Origin: Albibacterium sp035514885 | Lineage (GTDB): Bacteria > Bacteroidota > Bacteroidia > Sphingobacteriales > Sphingobacteriaceae | Direction: 5' to 3' | Assembly: GCF_035514885.1 (NCBI RefSeq) | Contig: NZ_DATJCH010000012.1 | Coordinates: forward strand, 496,001-560,000 | DNA: 64,000 nucleotides | Shown: positions 23,801-33,659 of the stretch, piece after piece | How the letters are laid out: the number at the start of each line of letters is the position of its first letter | Position numbering within the stretch: the first letter of the stretch is position 1 | Notes under the pieces: model-generated | Told to the model about the DNA's origin: nothing | Database searches by the model: none | Seen by the model: the letters and a program-made list of their open reading frames with translations, nothing else | Translations under genes and position numbers: made by a program

Positions 23801-24079
23801 ATGTATTTAAGTAAAGAGTACAAAGCGGATATTTTTAAAACATTCGCAGAATCAGAAACCAATACGGGATCTACAGAAGGACAAGTTGCCTTATTTACAC
23901 ATCGTATTGCTCATTTAACTGAGCATTTAAAGAAGAACAGAAAAGATTTTTCTACTCAGTTAGCACTTCAAAAATTGGTAGGTAAACGCCGTGGTTTATT
24001 AGCTTATCTTTATAAAAAAGATATTGAAAGATACCGTGCAATTATCAAAGCCTTAAAACTGAGAGATATTATTAAATAG
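23801..24079 (+). CDS. rpsO: 30S ribosomal protein S15
   Basis: 92 residues, near the standard 89. The family helices are clear: TGSTEGQVALFTHRIAHLTEHLK and DFSTQLALQKLVGKRRGLLAYL, ending in IERYRAIIKALKLRD. It binds 16S rRNA early in 30S assembly. The gene is followed by a terminator and then pnp, the classic rpsO-pnp arrangement. Confidence 0.97.
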   Translation: MYLSKEYKADIFKTFAESETNTGSTEGQVALFTHRIAHLTEHLKKNRKDFSTQLALQKLVGKRRGLLAYLYKKDIERYRAIIKALKLRDIIK

Positions 24080-24098
24080 AAATCAGGAAAATTTTGAG

Positions 24099-24131
24099 AA
24101 AGCCATCCCAAACGGAGATGGCTTTTTATTT
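24099..24131 (+). terminator. Terminator between rpsO and pnp
   Basis: AAAGCCATC / GATGGCTTT, 9-bp stem with a 9-nt loop, running into a T-rich tail. It may be only partly effective, since pnp starts about 70 nt later without an obvious strong promoter. Confidence 0.8.
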
Positions 24132-24201
24132 TTGTAAAACACAATAAAATATATTAACAAAATACGGCTTGAAGATGAAACCGTATTACATCGAAACAAA
24201 A

Positions 24202-26328
24202 ATGAGTTACAAAGAATTTAAAACAGCATTCGATTTAGGCGATGGTCGCCAGATTGAAATCTCTACAGGGAAACTGGCTAAACAGGCCGATGGTTCGGTT
24301 GTAGTAAAACAAGGCGATACCATGTTGTTGGCAACAGTTGTTTCTGCTAAAGAAGCTAAACCTGGAACAGATTTCTTGCCGTTATCTGTAGATTATCAAG
24401 AAAAATATGCTGCAGCTGGTCGTATACCAGGTGGATTTTTACGTCGTGAGGCACGTTTGTCTGATTATGAAATTTTAATTTCACGGTTAGTAGATAGAGC
24501 GCTTCGCCCATTATTTCCAGAAGATTACCACGCAGATACACAAGTTATGATTAGCTTAATATCTGCTGATAAAGATATAATGCCAGATGCTTTAGCTGGT
24601 TTAGCAGCTTCTGCTGCATTGGCAGTTTCAGATATTCCATTTAATGGTCCTATTTCTGAAGTGCGTGTTGCTAAGATTGACGGTCAGCTTGTTCTTAACC
24701 CGACTCTATCAGATTTAGAGCGTGCAACGTTAGAGTTTATTGTTGCTGGTTCGGCTTCTGATATTGGAATGGTTGAAGGAGAGTCTAAAGAGATTTCTGA
24801 AGAGGAAATGCTTGAGGCTATTGCTTTTGCTCATAAAGCAATTAAAGTACAAGTTCAAGCTCAGCTTGATCTTGCAGAGATGGTTGGCAAAAAAGTAAAA
24901 CGTGAATATAATCATGAGCCTTCTAATCCTGAATTGCGTGAATCTATTTATGCAGCAGCTTATGATAAAGTTTACGAAATAGCTAAGCAAAGTCTTCCAA
25001 AACAAGAACGTTCGGCACAGTTTAAAGAAATTCTCTCAGGGTTTTTAACTGAAGATTTGGATGATGATACTGTTTTCTTAACTAAAAAGTATTTTCATGA
25101 TGTGCAATCAGCAGCTGTTCGTAATTTAGTTCTGAATGAAGGAATTCGTTTAGACGGACGTAATTCTCGTACAGTTCGCCCAATTTGGAGCGAAGTGAAT
25201 TATTTACCTGCTGCTCACGGGTCTGCTGTGTTTACACGTGGAGAAACTCAATCATTAACTTCTGTTACATTAGGAGCGAAGGATTCAGAGCAAATGATAG
25301 ACGGTGCGTTTATTCATGGATACAATAAATTTATATTGCATTACAATTTCCCATCATTCTCAGTAGGCGAAGTTCGTCCTAATAGAGGTCCGGGCCGTAG
25401 AGAAGTTGGTCATGGTAATTTAGCGATGCGTTCGTTGAGACAAGTTTTACCGACCGGTGATGAGAATCCATATACAATTAGAGTCGTTTCAGATATCCTA
25501 GAATCAAATGGTTCATCATCTATGGCTACTGTTTGTGCTGGTTCATTGGCGCTTATGGATGCAGGTATAAAAATCAGTGCTCCGGTATCTGGAATTGCGA
25601 TGGGTTTAATCATGGATGAGGATACAGGTAAATATGCAGTATTAAGCGATATTTTAGGAGATGAGGATCATTTAGGAGATATGGACTTTAAAGTAACAGG
25701 TACTGAAAAAGGTATTGTTGCTTGTCAGATGGATTTGAAAATAAATGGTTTGAAATGGGAAGTTCTTACTCAGGCTTTAGATCAGGCAAAAGAAGCTCGT
25801 TTGCATATTTTGGGTGAGATGAAGAAGACGTTGGTTACTCCTCGTGAAGATTATAAACCACATGCTCCTAGAATTGTTAGCTTCTCAATAGATAAAGAAT
25901 TTATTGGTGCTATTATCGGACCTGGTGGTAAGATTATTCAAGAGATGCAACGTGAGACCGGTGCTACTATTTCAATTGAAGAAGTAGATGGAAAAGGTAT
26001 AGTACAAGTATTTGCTGATAATAAGGCAGCTATTGATGATGCGGTTGGCCGTATTAGAACAATTGTTGCTAAGCCTGAGATTGGTGAAATCTATGAAGGT
26101 AAGGTTAAGTCAATTATGCCTTTTGGTGCATTTGTTGAAATTATGCCAGGAAAAGACGGTTTACTGCATATCTCTGAAATAGATTGGAAACGTTTAGAAA
26201 CCATGGATGGCATCTTTAATGTAGGAGATGTGATTAAGGTTAAGTTACTGGACATTGACAAACAAGGTAAATTTAAATTATCTAGAAAAGTATTGATTCC
26301 GAAACCGGAAAGAGACGATTCTAAATAA
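24202..26328 (+). CDS. pnp: Polyribonucleotide nucleotidyltransferase (PNPase)
   Basis: About 708 residues from ATG 24202 (MSYKEFKTAFDLGDGRQ); an ATG at 24175 would add 9 residues absent from typical homologues. Two RNase PH domains (the second with GTEKGIVACQMDLKINGL and the MDAGIKISAPVSG core) are followed by KH (IGAIIGPGGKIIQEMQ) and S1 (GEIYEGKVKSIMPFGAFVEI) domains. It degrades RNA 3'-to-5' phosphorolytically in the RNA degradosome. Located after rpsO as in many bacteria. Confidence 0.97.
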   Translation: MSYKEFKTAFDLGDGRQIEISTGKLAKQADGSVVVKQGDTMLLATVVSAKEAKPGTDFLPLSVDYQEKYAAAGRIPGGFLRREARLSDYEILISRLVDRALRPLFPEDYHADTQVMISLISADKDIMPDALAGLAASAALAVSDIPFNGPISEVRVAKIDGQLVLNPTLSDLERATLEFIVAGSASDIGMVEGESKEISEEEMLEAIAFAHKAIKVQVQAQLDLAEMVGKKVKREYNHEPSNPELRESIYAAAYDKVYEIAKQSLPKQERSAQFKEILSGFLTEDLDDDTVFLTKKYFHDVQSAAVRNLVLNEGIRLDGRNSRTVRPIWSEVNYLPAAHGSAVFTRGETQSLTSVTLGAKDSEQMIDGAFIHGYNKFILHYNFPSFSVGEVRPNRGPGRREVGHGNLAMRSLRQVLPTGDENPYTIRVVSDILESNGSSSMATVCAGSLALMDAGIKISAPVSGIAMGLIMDEDTGKYAVLSDILGDEDHLGDMDFKVTGTEKGIVACQMDLKINGLKWEVLTQALDQAKEARLHILGEMKKTLVTPREDYKPHAPRIVSFSIDKEFIGAIIGPGGKIIQEMQRETGATISIEEVDGKGIVQVFADNKAAIDDAVGRIRTIVAKPEIGEIYEGKVKSIMPFGAFVEIMPGKDGLLHISEIDWKRLETMDGIFNVGDVIKVKLLDIDKQGKFKLSRKVLIPKPERDDSK

Positions 26329-26344
26329 GAATATCAATATTAAT

Positions 26345-27016
26345 ATGAAACATTTAATCTCTCCTTCTATTTTATCAGCAGATTTTGCTAATCTAAAAGA
26401 TGATGTCGATATGATTAATCGCAGCAATGCTGATTGGTTCCATGTCGATATTATGGATGGAGTATTTGTTCCGAATATATCATTTGGCTTCCCTGTTTTA
26501 TCGGCTATTAACCGGTATGCAATGAAGCCTCTTGATGTTCATTTAATGATTGTTGAACCAGATAGATACCTTCAGCAATTTAGAGATTATGGTGCTCATA
26601 ATATCACCGTTCATTTCGAAGCTTGTACTCATTTGCATCGTACAATTCAAGCCATCAAGGATGTTGGTTGTAAAGCTGGTGTTGCTCTTAATCCGCATAC
26701 CCCGGTTGCTATGTTGAGTGAGGTGATTGAAGATTTGGATCTTGTTTTAATAATGTCTGTAAATCCGGGCTTTGGTGGACAACAGTTCATTGAGAATACC
26801 TATCAGAAGATTCGTCAATTGAAGGCATTGGCAGCTGGCAAGAATGACAGTTTGCTTATTGAAGTAGATGGCGGTATTAATTTAGGGAACGCAGGTGAAC
26901 TTCTTAGAGCTGGAACAGATGTTTTGGTTGCAGGAAATGCTATATTTTCAGCGAAGGATCCAGAAGATGCAATTGATGAATTGAAAAACATCTCAGTGTC
27001 AAATATTCGAATATAA
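26345..27016 (+). CDS. rpe: Ribulose-phosphate 3-epimerase
   Basis: 223 residues, TIM barrel. Signatures are SILSADFANL, FHVDIMDGVFVPNISFG (metal-binding His and catalytic Asp), LDVHLMI, and the phosphate-binding VDGGIN (about 177). It interconverts ribulose-5-phosphate and xylulose-5-phosphate in the pentose phosphate pathway. It starts 16 nt after pnp and is closed by a terminator. Confidence 0.97.
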   Translation: MKHLISPSILSADFANLKDDVDMINRSNADWFHVDIMDGVFVPNISFGFPVLSAINRYAMKPLDVHLMIVEPDRYLQQFRDYGAHNITVHFEACTHLHRTIQAIKDVGCKAGVALNPHTPVAMLSEVIEDLDLVLIMSVNPGFGGQQFIENTYQKIRQLKALAAGKNDSLLIEVDGGINLGNAGELLRAGTDVLVAGNAIFSAKDPEDAIDELKNISVSNIRI

Positions 27017-27039
27017 ATTGTTTTACATAACGTAATTTG

Positions 27040-27070
27040 AAAACGGAGGAGATTATCCTCCGTTTTTTTT
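27040..27070 (+). terminator. Terminator after rpe
   Basis: AAAACGGAGGA / TCCTCCGTTTT, 11-bp perfect stem, 5-nt loop (GATTA), followed by a run of T. Confidence 0.92.
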
Positions 27071-27221
27071 TATATTCTATATTAAATCCTTTGATAAATT
27101 AGATATTTTGTATTTATCTATTTATATTTTAGTTTATTTCATAAAATTATGTTAATAATAATGATAAAATGAAAATTAATATTTAATTTTATCGCGATAT
27201 TTAACTTAAATTTTACAACGA

Positions 27222-28289
27222 ATGAAACATAATTTTGGTGCTGGACCATGTATTTTGCCTCAAGAGGTTTTTAAACAAGCTTCTGAAGCAGTAATTAACT
27301 TTAATGATACTGGCTTATCTATTTTAGAAATTTCACATCGCTCCAAAGAATTTGAGGCAGTAGTGGCCGAAACAGAATCTTTGATTCGTGATTTGCTTTC
27401 GGTACCGCAAGATTATTCTATTTTGCTATTACAAGGCGGTGCTCGTCAGCAATTTGCAATGGCTCCTATGAATTTATTAAAAGAAGGTGGAAAAAGTGCT
27501 TACCTTGATACAGGTAGTTGGGCTAGTTATGCAATAAAAGAAGCAAGAAATTTTGGATCGGTAGAGGTAGTTGCTTCAGGTAAAGACAATAATTATACAA
27601 TTATTCCGAAGGAATATTCTATTCCGGTTGACGCGGATTATTTCCACTATACATCTAACAATACTATTTTTGGAACGGAACTTTTTGAGGTTCCTAATTC
27701 GCCTGTTCCTATTGTTTGTGATATGTCTTCTGACATCATGAGCCGTAAGATAGATGTTTCAAAATTTGGTTTGATATACGCAGGTGCTCAAAAAAATGTT
27801 GGACCGGCTGGGCTAACAATTGCTATTGTTAAAAATGATCTGCTTGGAAAGACCGGAAGAACCATTCCTTCTATATTCGATTATCAATCGCATATTAATG
27901 CAAAATCAATGTATAATACACCTCCTGTATTCTCGATCTATGTTGCTATGCTAAATCTTAGGTGGTTACGAGCAAAAGGTGGAATAGAAGAGATTGAAAG
28001 AGAGAATATTGTTAAATCTCGCACTTTATATGATGAAATCGAACGTAATCCGTTGTTTAGAGGCCCTGCAGCAATAGAAGATCGTTCAAGAATGAACGTT
28101 GCGTTTGTGATGGAAAATCCTCAATTGGAAAGTGAGTTTTTAGCGTTTGCGCAAAAGAGAGATTTGGTTGCTTTAAAAGGACATAGAAGTGTAGGTGGAT
28201 TTAGAGCATCTTTATATAATGCATTGCCAATATCAAGTGTTCATTTGTTGGTTGATGTAATGCAGGAATTTGAAGAAAATAATAGATAA
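27222..28289 (+). CDS. serC: Phosphoserine aminotransferase
   Basis: 355 residues of the SerC class V aminotransferase family. The N-terminus NFGAGPCILPQEV is typical, and PLP lysine K191 lies in YAGAQKNVGPAG. HRSVGGFRASLYNA near the C-terminus binds the substrate phosphate. It converts 3-phosphohydroxypyruvate to phosphoserine. serA follows 20 nt downstream, so the two form a serine operon. Confidence 0.97.
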   Translation: MKHNFGAGPCILPQEVFKQASEAVINFNDTGLSILEISHRSKEFEAVVAETESLIRDLLSVPQDYSILLLQGGARQQFAMAPMNLLKEGGKSAYLDTGSWASYAIKEARNFGSVEVVASGKDNNYTIIPKEYSIPVDADYFHYTSNNTIFGTELFEVPNSPVPIVCDMSSDIMSRKIDVSKFGLIYAGAQKNVGPAGLTIAIVKNDLLGKTGRTIPSIFDYQSHINAKSMYNTPPVFSIYVAMLNLRWLRAKGGIEEIERENIVKSRTLYDEIERNPLFRGPAAIEDRSRMNVAFVMENPQLESEFLAFAQKRDLVALKGHRSVGGFRASLYNALPISSVHLLVDVMQEFEENNR

Positions 28290-28309
28290 TAAAAAAATAG
28301 AATTTAGAA

Positions 28310-29260
28310 ATGAGAATACTGGCTAATGATGGAATAGATGATCGTGGTAAATTGTTACTTGAAGATGCAGGTTTTCAGGTAGATACTACTCATATTCCAC
28401 AAGACGAATTAATAGAGAAATTACCTCAATATGATGTTATAACTGTACGTAGCGCAACAAAAGTTCGTAAAGAACTAATTGACGCTTGTCCGAATTTAAA
28501 GATCATTGCAAGGGGAGGGGTAGGAATGGACAATATTGATGTTCAATACGCTCGTGATAAAGGAATTGCTGTAATTAATACGCCAGCTGCATCGTCAATA
28601 TCTGTGGCTGAATTAGTTTTTGCTCACTTATTTAATGGGGTACGCTTTTTATATGACTCTCAAAGAAAAATGCCTGTTGAAGGTCAGACTAACTTTGCAG
28701 GATTAAAAAAGGCTTATGCTAAAGGTGTGGAATTGCGTGGAAAGACATTAGGAGTTATAGGTTATGGTCGTATCGGGCATGAGACGGCTAAAATGGGATT
28801 GAGTTTAGGGATGAATGTAATAGTAGCAGATACTTTTCCGGTTAATACTGAAGTTTCTTTAACATTCTTTGATGGACAATCTGTAAAATTCAATGTTAAA
28901 CAGGTTCCTTTGGATGAATTATTGCAAAATGCAGATTTTATAAGTCTTCATGTTCCTTTCTTAGGTAAGCCATTGATTGGTGCTGAAGAATTCTCGAAGA
29001 TGAAAAACGGAGTTGGTATCGTGAATGCTTCAAGAGGTGGAATTATTGATGAAACTGCCTTATTAGATAGCTTAGATTCTGGTAAAGTTGCTTTCGCAGG
29101 TTTGGATGTGTTCGAAAATGAACCTCAACCAAATAATTTGCTATTAACGAATGCTAAAATATCTTTATCTCCACACATTGGTGCAGCTACAAACGAAGCT
29201 CAACAGCGTGTAGGAGAGGAGCTTGCAAGTTTGATTATTGCCAAACTGGCGGGTTCATAA
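28310..29260 (+). CDS. serA: D-3-phosphoglycerate dehydrogenase
   Basis: 316 residues, the short form without a C-terminal ACT domain, so classic serine feedback through ACT is not expected. NAD-binding motif GVIGYGRIGHE (about 149-158); catalytic Arg in NASRGGIIDE and His in SPHIGAATNEA. It makes 3-phosphohydroxypyruvate, the substrate of SerC encoded just upstream. A hairpin lies 28 nt after the stop. Confidence 0.94.
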   Translation: MRILANDGIDDRGKLLLEDAGFQVDTTHIPQDELIEKLPQYDVITVRSATKVRKELIDACPNLKIIARGGVGMDNIDVQYARDKGIAVINTPAASSISVAELVFAHLFNGVRFLYDSQRKMPVEGQTNFAGLKKAYAKGVELRGKTLGVIGYGRIGHETAKMGLSLGMNVIVADTFPVNTEVSLTFFDGQSVKFNVKQVPLDELLQNADFISLHVPFLGKPLIGAEEFSKMKNGVGIVNASRGGIIDETALLDSLDSGKVAFAGLDVFENEPQPNNLLLTNAKISLSPHIGAATNEAQQRVGEELASLIIAKLAGS

Positions 29261-29287
29261 ATTAACAATATTCATAAAATTATAATT

Positions 29288-29333
29288 GTTCAGGTTATTT
29301 AATTAAGAAAGTTCTATATTAAATAACCTGAAC
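29288..29333. repeat. Perfect 16-bp inverted repeat between serA and lysC
   Basis: GTTCAGGTTATTTAAT (29288-29303) and its exact complement (29318-29333) with a 14-nt loop. No T run follows, so it is not a textbook terminator. It may be a terminator variant for serA or a leader element for lysC (60 nt upstream of its start). Confidence 0.7.
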
Positions 29334-29393
29334 TTGGTAAAATGGCTTGTCTTAATAAGCTTCATATAAGCTGGCCTTTAATATTTATATCCA

Positions 29394-30707
29394 ATGAGAA
29401 TCCTAAAATTCGGGGGAACATCCTTAGCGACTGCCGAAAGAATGAAAGCACTATATCAGATTGCAAAATCAGATAATAGACAAATCATCGTTTTATCAGC
29501 CGTTTCAGGTACTACAAATGCTTTAGTTGAAATCAGTTCAGCCTTTCAGCAAGATAAAAAGGAAGTTGCTGACTCAATAATAAAAGAATTGAGATCAAAG
29601 TATGATGCTTTTATTCAGGAATTATTTACAACGAAGGAAGGGTTGGAGAATGGAAAGGAATTAATTGACTATCATTTTAAGCTTATAAATTCTTTTTCGG
29701 GACAACAATCTACCCACATTGAGGAGAAGGTTATTCTTGCCCAGGGTGAATTACTATCTACTACTTTATTTTATTTCTATTTAACAGAAATAGGTGTTAA
29801 ATCACGCCTATTACCTGCGCTTGATTTTATGAAAATAGATGAAGATAATGAACCTGATATTGATTTTATTAGGGAGAATCTTCAAGAATTGCTGGATAAA
29901 GATGAAGAGTGTCAGTTGTTCATTACGCAAGGTTTCATTTGTAGAAATTCATTCGGAGAGATAGATAACTTACGTAGAGGGGGAAGTGATTATACTGCAT
30001 CTTTAATCGGTGCGGCAATTCAAGCTGATGAAGTTCAAATCTGGACTGACATCGATGGTATGCATAATAATGATCCTCGAGTTGTTAATGGAACGAAGCC
30101 CATTGAACATATTAGCTTTAACGAGGCTGCAGAGTTAGCCTATTTTGGAGCAAAAATTTTACATCCTCAAAGTGTTTTTCCAGCACAGCGTTATAATGTT
30201 CCTGTAAAGATTTTAGATACATTGGATCCATCGGCACCAGGAACTACAATTAGTGCTGAAGGTACTATAAAAGGTGGAGTACGAGCTATTGCAGCTAAAG
30301 ATGGAATTACTGCTATTAATATCCATTCTTCAAGGATGTTGTTAGCTTACGGATTTTTACGTAGAGTTTTTGAGATTTTCGAACGCTACAAAACACCGAT
30401 TGACATGATTACAACGTCAGAGGTGGCTATCTCATTAACAATAGATGAAACCAAACACCTGGAAGATATTAAAAAGGAACTAGAGGATTTCGGTGAGGTA
30501 GAACTTGATTATGATCAAACGATTATATGTGTAGTAGGCGATTTTAGTTCAAGTACACACGGTTATACTTCACGAGTTTTGGATGCAGTAAAACATTTGC
30601 CTGTTCGAATGATATCATATGGAGGAAGTGAATATAATATATCTCTTCTTGTAAATACAGCAGATAAAGTTGAAGCGCTCAAATCATTGCATAATCGTTT
30701 ATTTTAA
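29394..30707 (+). CDS. lysC: Aspartate kinase
   Basis: 437 residues, monofunctional. The kinase domain opens with KFGGTSLAT and contains RRGGSDYTASLIGAAIQA and WTDIDGMHNNDPR. Two ACT-like modules occupy about 305-437 (INIHSSRMLLAYGFLRRVFEIF; ICVVGDFSS), the usual site for amino-acid feedback. It phosphorylates aspartate, the first step to lysine, threonine and methionine. lysA follows 15 nt downstream, which suggests a lysine/diaminopimelate role. Confidence 0.95.
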   Translation: MRILKFGGTSLATAERMKALYQIAKSDNRQIIVLSAVSGTTNALVEISSAFQQDKKEVADSIIKELRSKYDAFIQELFTTKEGLENGKELIDYHFKLINSFSGQQSTHIEEKVILAQGELLSTTLFYFYLTEIGVKSRLLPALDFMKIDEDNEPDIDFIRENLQELLDKDEECQLFITQGFICRNSFGEIDNLRRGGSDYTASLIGAAIQADEVQIWTDIDGMHNNDPRVVNGTKPIEHISFNEAAELAYFGAKILHPQSVFPAQRYNVPVKILDTLDPSAPGTTISAEGTIKGGVRAIAAKDGITAINIHSSRMLLAYGFLRRVFEIFERYKTPIDMITTSEVAISLTIDETKHLEDIKKELEDFGEVELDYDQTIICVVGDFSSSTHGYTSRVLDAVKHLPVRMISYGGSEYNISLLVNTADKVEALKSLHNRLF

Positions 30708-30722
30708 GGTATAGTATCAGGT

Positions 30723-31895
30723 ATGTTTAACGATCATTTAGTAAAGGAATTTCAGAATAAAGAAACTCCGTTTTATTATTACAATATATCTTTATTAGAA
30801 GATACTCTTCAAACTGCTAAGAAGGAAGCCGATAAACATGGATTTCATGTTCACTATGCGTTAAAAGCTAATTTTAATGATAGGGTATTGAAATCAATAT
30901 GTGATGTTGGTTTTGGAGCTGACTGTGTAAGTGGTAATGAGGTTTTAAAAGCTGTTGAAATTGGATTTGATGCGAGCAAAATTGTTTTTGCTGGCGTAGG
31001 TAAATCAGATAAAGAAATTATAGCAGCTCTTGATAATGATATCTTTGCTTTTAATGTTGAGTCTATTCAGGAATTAGGAGTAATAAATGAATTAGCACAA
31101 GCTAGAGGTAAGAAAGCTCGTATTGCATTGCGGATTAATCCAAACGTTGATGCACAAACGCATCATTACATAACTACCGGCTTAGAGGAAAATAAATTCG
31201 GTATAAAGATTTGGGAGTTAGATTCTTGTATTAAAGAACTAAAGGCCTTAAATAATATAGAACTGATTGGAATTCATTTCCACGTTGGTTCTCAAATTAC
31301 AGATCTCAATGTTTTCAAAAGTTTGTGTGTTAAAATTAACGAATTAAACACTTGGTTTGAGGAGCGGGATTATTATTTAAAGGTATTGAATGTAGGAGGG
31401 GGGCTTGGTGTTGATTATCATAACCCTGATCAAAATAGCATTTCAGACTTTGAAGCATATTTTAATATTTTTGATCAGTTTTTAGATCGAAGAAAAGATC
31501 AGGAAGTTCACTTTGAATTGGGTAGAGCACTTGTAGCACAATGTGGAAGTTTAATTAGCAGAGTTCTATATGTGAAGACCGGCTTAAAGAAGAATTTCTT
31601 AATCCTGGATGCAGGAATGACTGAACTAATGCGTCCGGCATTATATCAAGCTTATCATAAGATAGAAAAGTTAGAAATTAAAGATTCACAAACCAACGAA
31701 TCTGTGACTGCTAACTATGATATTGTTGGACCTATCTGTGAAAGTACAGACTGTTTTGCCAAAGAAGTTGTTTTACCTGAAACAAGCAGGAATGATTTAA
31801 TGGCTATCCGTACGGCTGGTGCCTATGGAGAGGTAATGGCTTCCCGCTATAATTTACGTGAAGAGATTCGCTATGTTTATAGTGATGAAATATAA
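30723..31895 (+). CDS. lysA: Diaminopimelate decarboxylase
   Basis: 390 residues, fold-type III PLP enzyme. The PLP lysine is K48 in HYALKANFN; substrate and PLP residues are in FHVGSQ, GGGLGVDY (Gly-rich phosphate site) and ICESTDCFAKE, where the Cys contributes to the second active site. It converts meso-diaminopimelate to lysine, the last step of the pathway begun by the adjacent lysC. Confidence 0.96.
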   Translation: MFNDHLVKEFQNKETPFYYYNISLLEDTLQTAKKEADKHGFHVHYALKANFNDRVLKSICDVGFGADCVSGNEVLKAVEIGFDASKIVFAGVGKSDKEIIAALDNDIFAFNVESIQELGVINELAQARGKKARIALRINPNVDAQTHHYITTGLEENKFGIKIWELDSCIKELKALNNIELIGIHFHVGSQITDLNVFKSLCVKINELNTWFEERDYYLKVLNVGGGLGVDYHNPDQNSISDFEAYFNIFDQFLDRRKDQEVHFELGRALVAQCGSLISRVLYVKTGLKKNFLILDAGMTELMRPALYQAYHKIEKLEIKDSQTNESVTANYDIVGPICESTDCFAKEVVLPETSRNDLMAIRTAGAYGEVMASRYNLREEIRYVYSDEI

Positions 31896-31928
31896 AATTC
31901 GATAATTATAATGGAGCAAACGAGCTTG

Positions 31929-32396
31929 TTATAAGAGCTTGCTTTGCTCCATTTCAAAAACAGTATCTACTTTCCAATTCAATTGGTCTTTAGATGCCTG
32001 TACTGCTAATTCATCACAACGTTCATTTTCTAAATGTCCGGCATGACCTTTAACCCAAGTAAAGCTTACCTGATGTTGTTTATATATGGCATAGAATCTT
32101 AACCATAGATCTTTATTCTTTTTCCCCGCGAATCCCTTTTTTATCCACCCATACAACCATTTCTTTTCCACAGCATCAATTATATACTTTGAATCCGAGT
32201 AAATCATTATTTGTTGATTCGGAATTTTAATAGATTCCAGAGCAACAATTACTGCTAAAAGCTCCATGCGATTATTGGTAGTTTTTCTAAAACCTTCTGA
32301 AATTTCCTTATAGTGTTGTCCTTTCCTTAAAATTGCGCCATAACCACCAGGTCCCGGATTTCCACTTGAAGCTCCATCAGTAAAAATTTCTATCAT
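31929..32396 (-). CDS. rnhA: Ribonuclease HI
   Basis: 155 residues. The DEDD active site is visible: D7 in FTDGASSGNPGPGG, E45 in NNRMELLAV, D68 in IYSDSKYIIDA, and the last Asp in ERCDELA, preceded by the conserved His in WVKGHAGHLEN. It cuts the RNA strand of RNA-DNA hybrids. Single gene, convergent with lysA and divergent from the DUF6580 gene. Confidence 0.97.
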   Translation of the reverse strand: MIEIFTDGASSGNPGPGGYGAILRKGQHYKEISEGFRKTTNNRMELLAVIVALESIKIPNQQIMIYSDSKYIIDAVEKKWLYGWIKKGFAGKKNKDLWLRFYAIYKQHQVSFTWVKGHAGHLENERCDELAVQASKDQLNWKVDTVFEMEQSKLL

Positions 32397-32506
32397 GAAG
32401 CAAAGATAATAGATAAGCTCTTAAAGAATGCCTTTATTAATAGACTTTAAATTCACCCTAATTTATATTTTTGTTATCTTTACGCATAAAAAAATAAAAT
32501 ACAATT

Positions 32507-33079
32507 ATGTCGCTCGAGAAAATTAATATTAGAACTTGGATTATCTTATTTATCATCATTGGTTTTGCAGCTTTGCGTGGATTGAGTCCTGATAGGTTTG
32601 GAGAACTAGCTAATTTCACCCCGGTTGGAGCAATTGCTCTTTTTGGAGGTGCTTATATCAAGAATAAATATCAGGCATTTCTTCTTCCTTTATTGATTCT
32701 ATTAGTTTCTGATGCTTTTATTAACTATGGTTATTTCGGAGAGTTCACGCTTCTTTACGAAGGGATTTTTTGGGTATATTTAAGTTTCGCCTTAATTGTT
32801 CTATTGGGCAGAACCATTCAACGTGTAAAACCAACCAGTATTCTTTTATCAGCGTTTGCAACTGTTCTTATACATTGGGTAGTAACAGATATTGGTGTAT
32901 GGATAAACAATCCGGTATATGCGCAAAGTCCAGCAGGCTTTTTAGAATGCCTTGTAATGGCAATACCATTTGAGAAAAACTTTCTTGCAGGTACTCTATT
33001 ATATAGTGCTGCCATGTTTGGAGGCTTCGAATTGTTGAAATCTTATTTTCCAAAACTATCGTTGGTGCGTACAGTATAA
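32507..33079 (+). CDS. DUF6580 family integral membrane protein
   Basis: 190 residues with five or six hydrophobic helices. The family hallmark is LANFTPVGAIALFGGAY and LPLLILLVSDAF near the N-terminus; the fold is probably that of small ECF-type substrate-binding or transporter-like proteins. In other Bacteroidota such genes often lie in vitamin-uptake settings, but I see no riboswitch in the 110-nt upstream gap. Transported compound unknown. Confidence 0.8.
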   Translation: MSLEKINIRTWIILFIIIGFAALRGLSPDRFGELANFTPVGAIALFGGAYIKNKYQAFLLPLLILLVSDAFINYGYFGEFTLLYEGIFWVYLSFALIVLLGRTIQRVKPTSILLSAFATVLIHWVVTDIGVWINNPVYAQSPAGFLECLVMAIPFEKNFLAGTLLYSAAMFGGFELLKSYFPKLSLVRTV

Positions 33080-33129
33080 ATAGTCTGAAAAGATATTAGC
33101 AGATTCTGTAAATAGTATTATAATATTTT

Positions 33130-33165
33130 AGAGCTGATCCTTCCTTAGGATCAGCTCTTTTTTTT
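33130..33165 (+). terminator. Terminator after the DUF6580 gene
   Basis: AGAGCTGATCC / GGATCAGCTCT, 11-bp perfect stem, 7-nt loop, followed by eight T. Confidence 0.92.
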
Positions 33166-33562
33166 ATGTCCATAGTCTGGGAACGACTCCTTATAATCAT
33201 CCCTTCATTGTTGACAATCTTAGTGCTTTGAATCATGGAATTCATATTGTTATGTGTTTCTTAAGCCAAGTGATTTTCTTTATCAAATTACGGATTGATA
33301 ATATCCAAACTTCATTTCAAACAAACGTTATTAATGGAAGGTAGGTAGATCTATGCGAGCATTGCTGTAAGCTTAACATGCATTTCGAACAAGCTGAGAG
33401 TATTCATAATAGTGGGGAGTCTCTACATTGAACTGAGGAAGTTGTTATAAATTTGGTGAATAAGCGTACCAAATTAAATTCTGTTAGAATTATATTTAAT
33501 TGTTAACCAAGATGTTATAATATTTAAATGAACTTATACGTTATGTATGACATTATATGTAT
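33166..33562. other. Gene-free stretch
   Basis: About 400 nt between two terminators that face away from each other. I see no open frame with protein-like composition, no tRNA, no repeat and no promoter match. It looks like inert spacer, possibly decayed sequence. Confidence 0.5.
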
Positions 33563-33610
33563 TAAAAAAATAAACCCTCAAACAGAATATTGTTCTGATT
33601 GAGGGTTTAT
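33563..33610 (-). terminator. Terminator of the gdhA operon
   Basis: ATAAACCCTCAA / TTGAGGGTTTAT, 12-bp outer stem (33570-33581 with 33599-33610) with an inner CAGAA/TTCTG stem, followed on the minus strand by a run of T (33563-33569). It lies 50 nt after the 82-residue gene. Confidence 0.88.
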
Positions 33611-33659
33611 GTACATAGTTATCAATGAATTATGATAACTTATCTCTAGTTATTGTTAA

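Noticed and set aside
31910..31954. Inverted repeat ATGGAGCAAA / TTTGCTCCAT between lysA and rnhA as a terminator
   Set aside because: The right arm is inside the rnhA coding end and there is no T run; the symmetry may be coincidental.
33386..33444. CTGAGAG and GAACTGAGGAAG words resembling pieces of a TPP riboswitch
   Set aside because: The order and the remaining conserved bases do not fit the riboswitch, and no gene follows on that strand.
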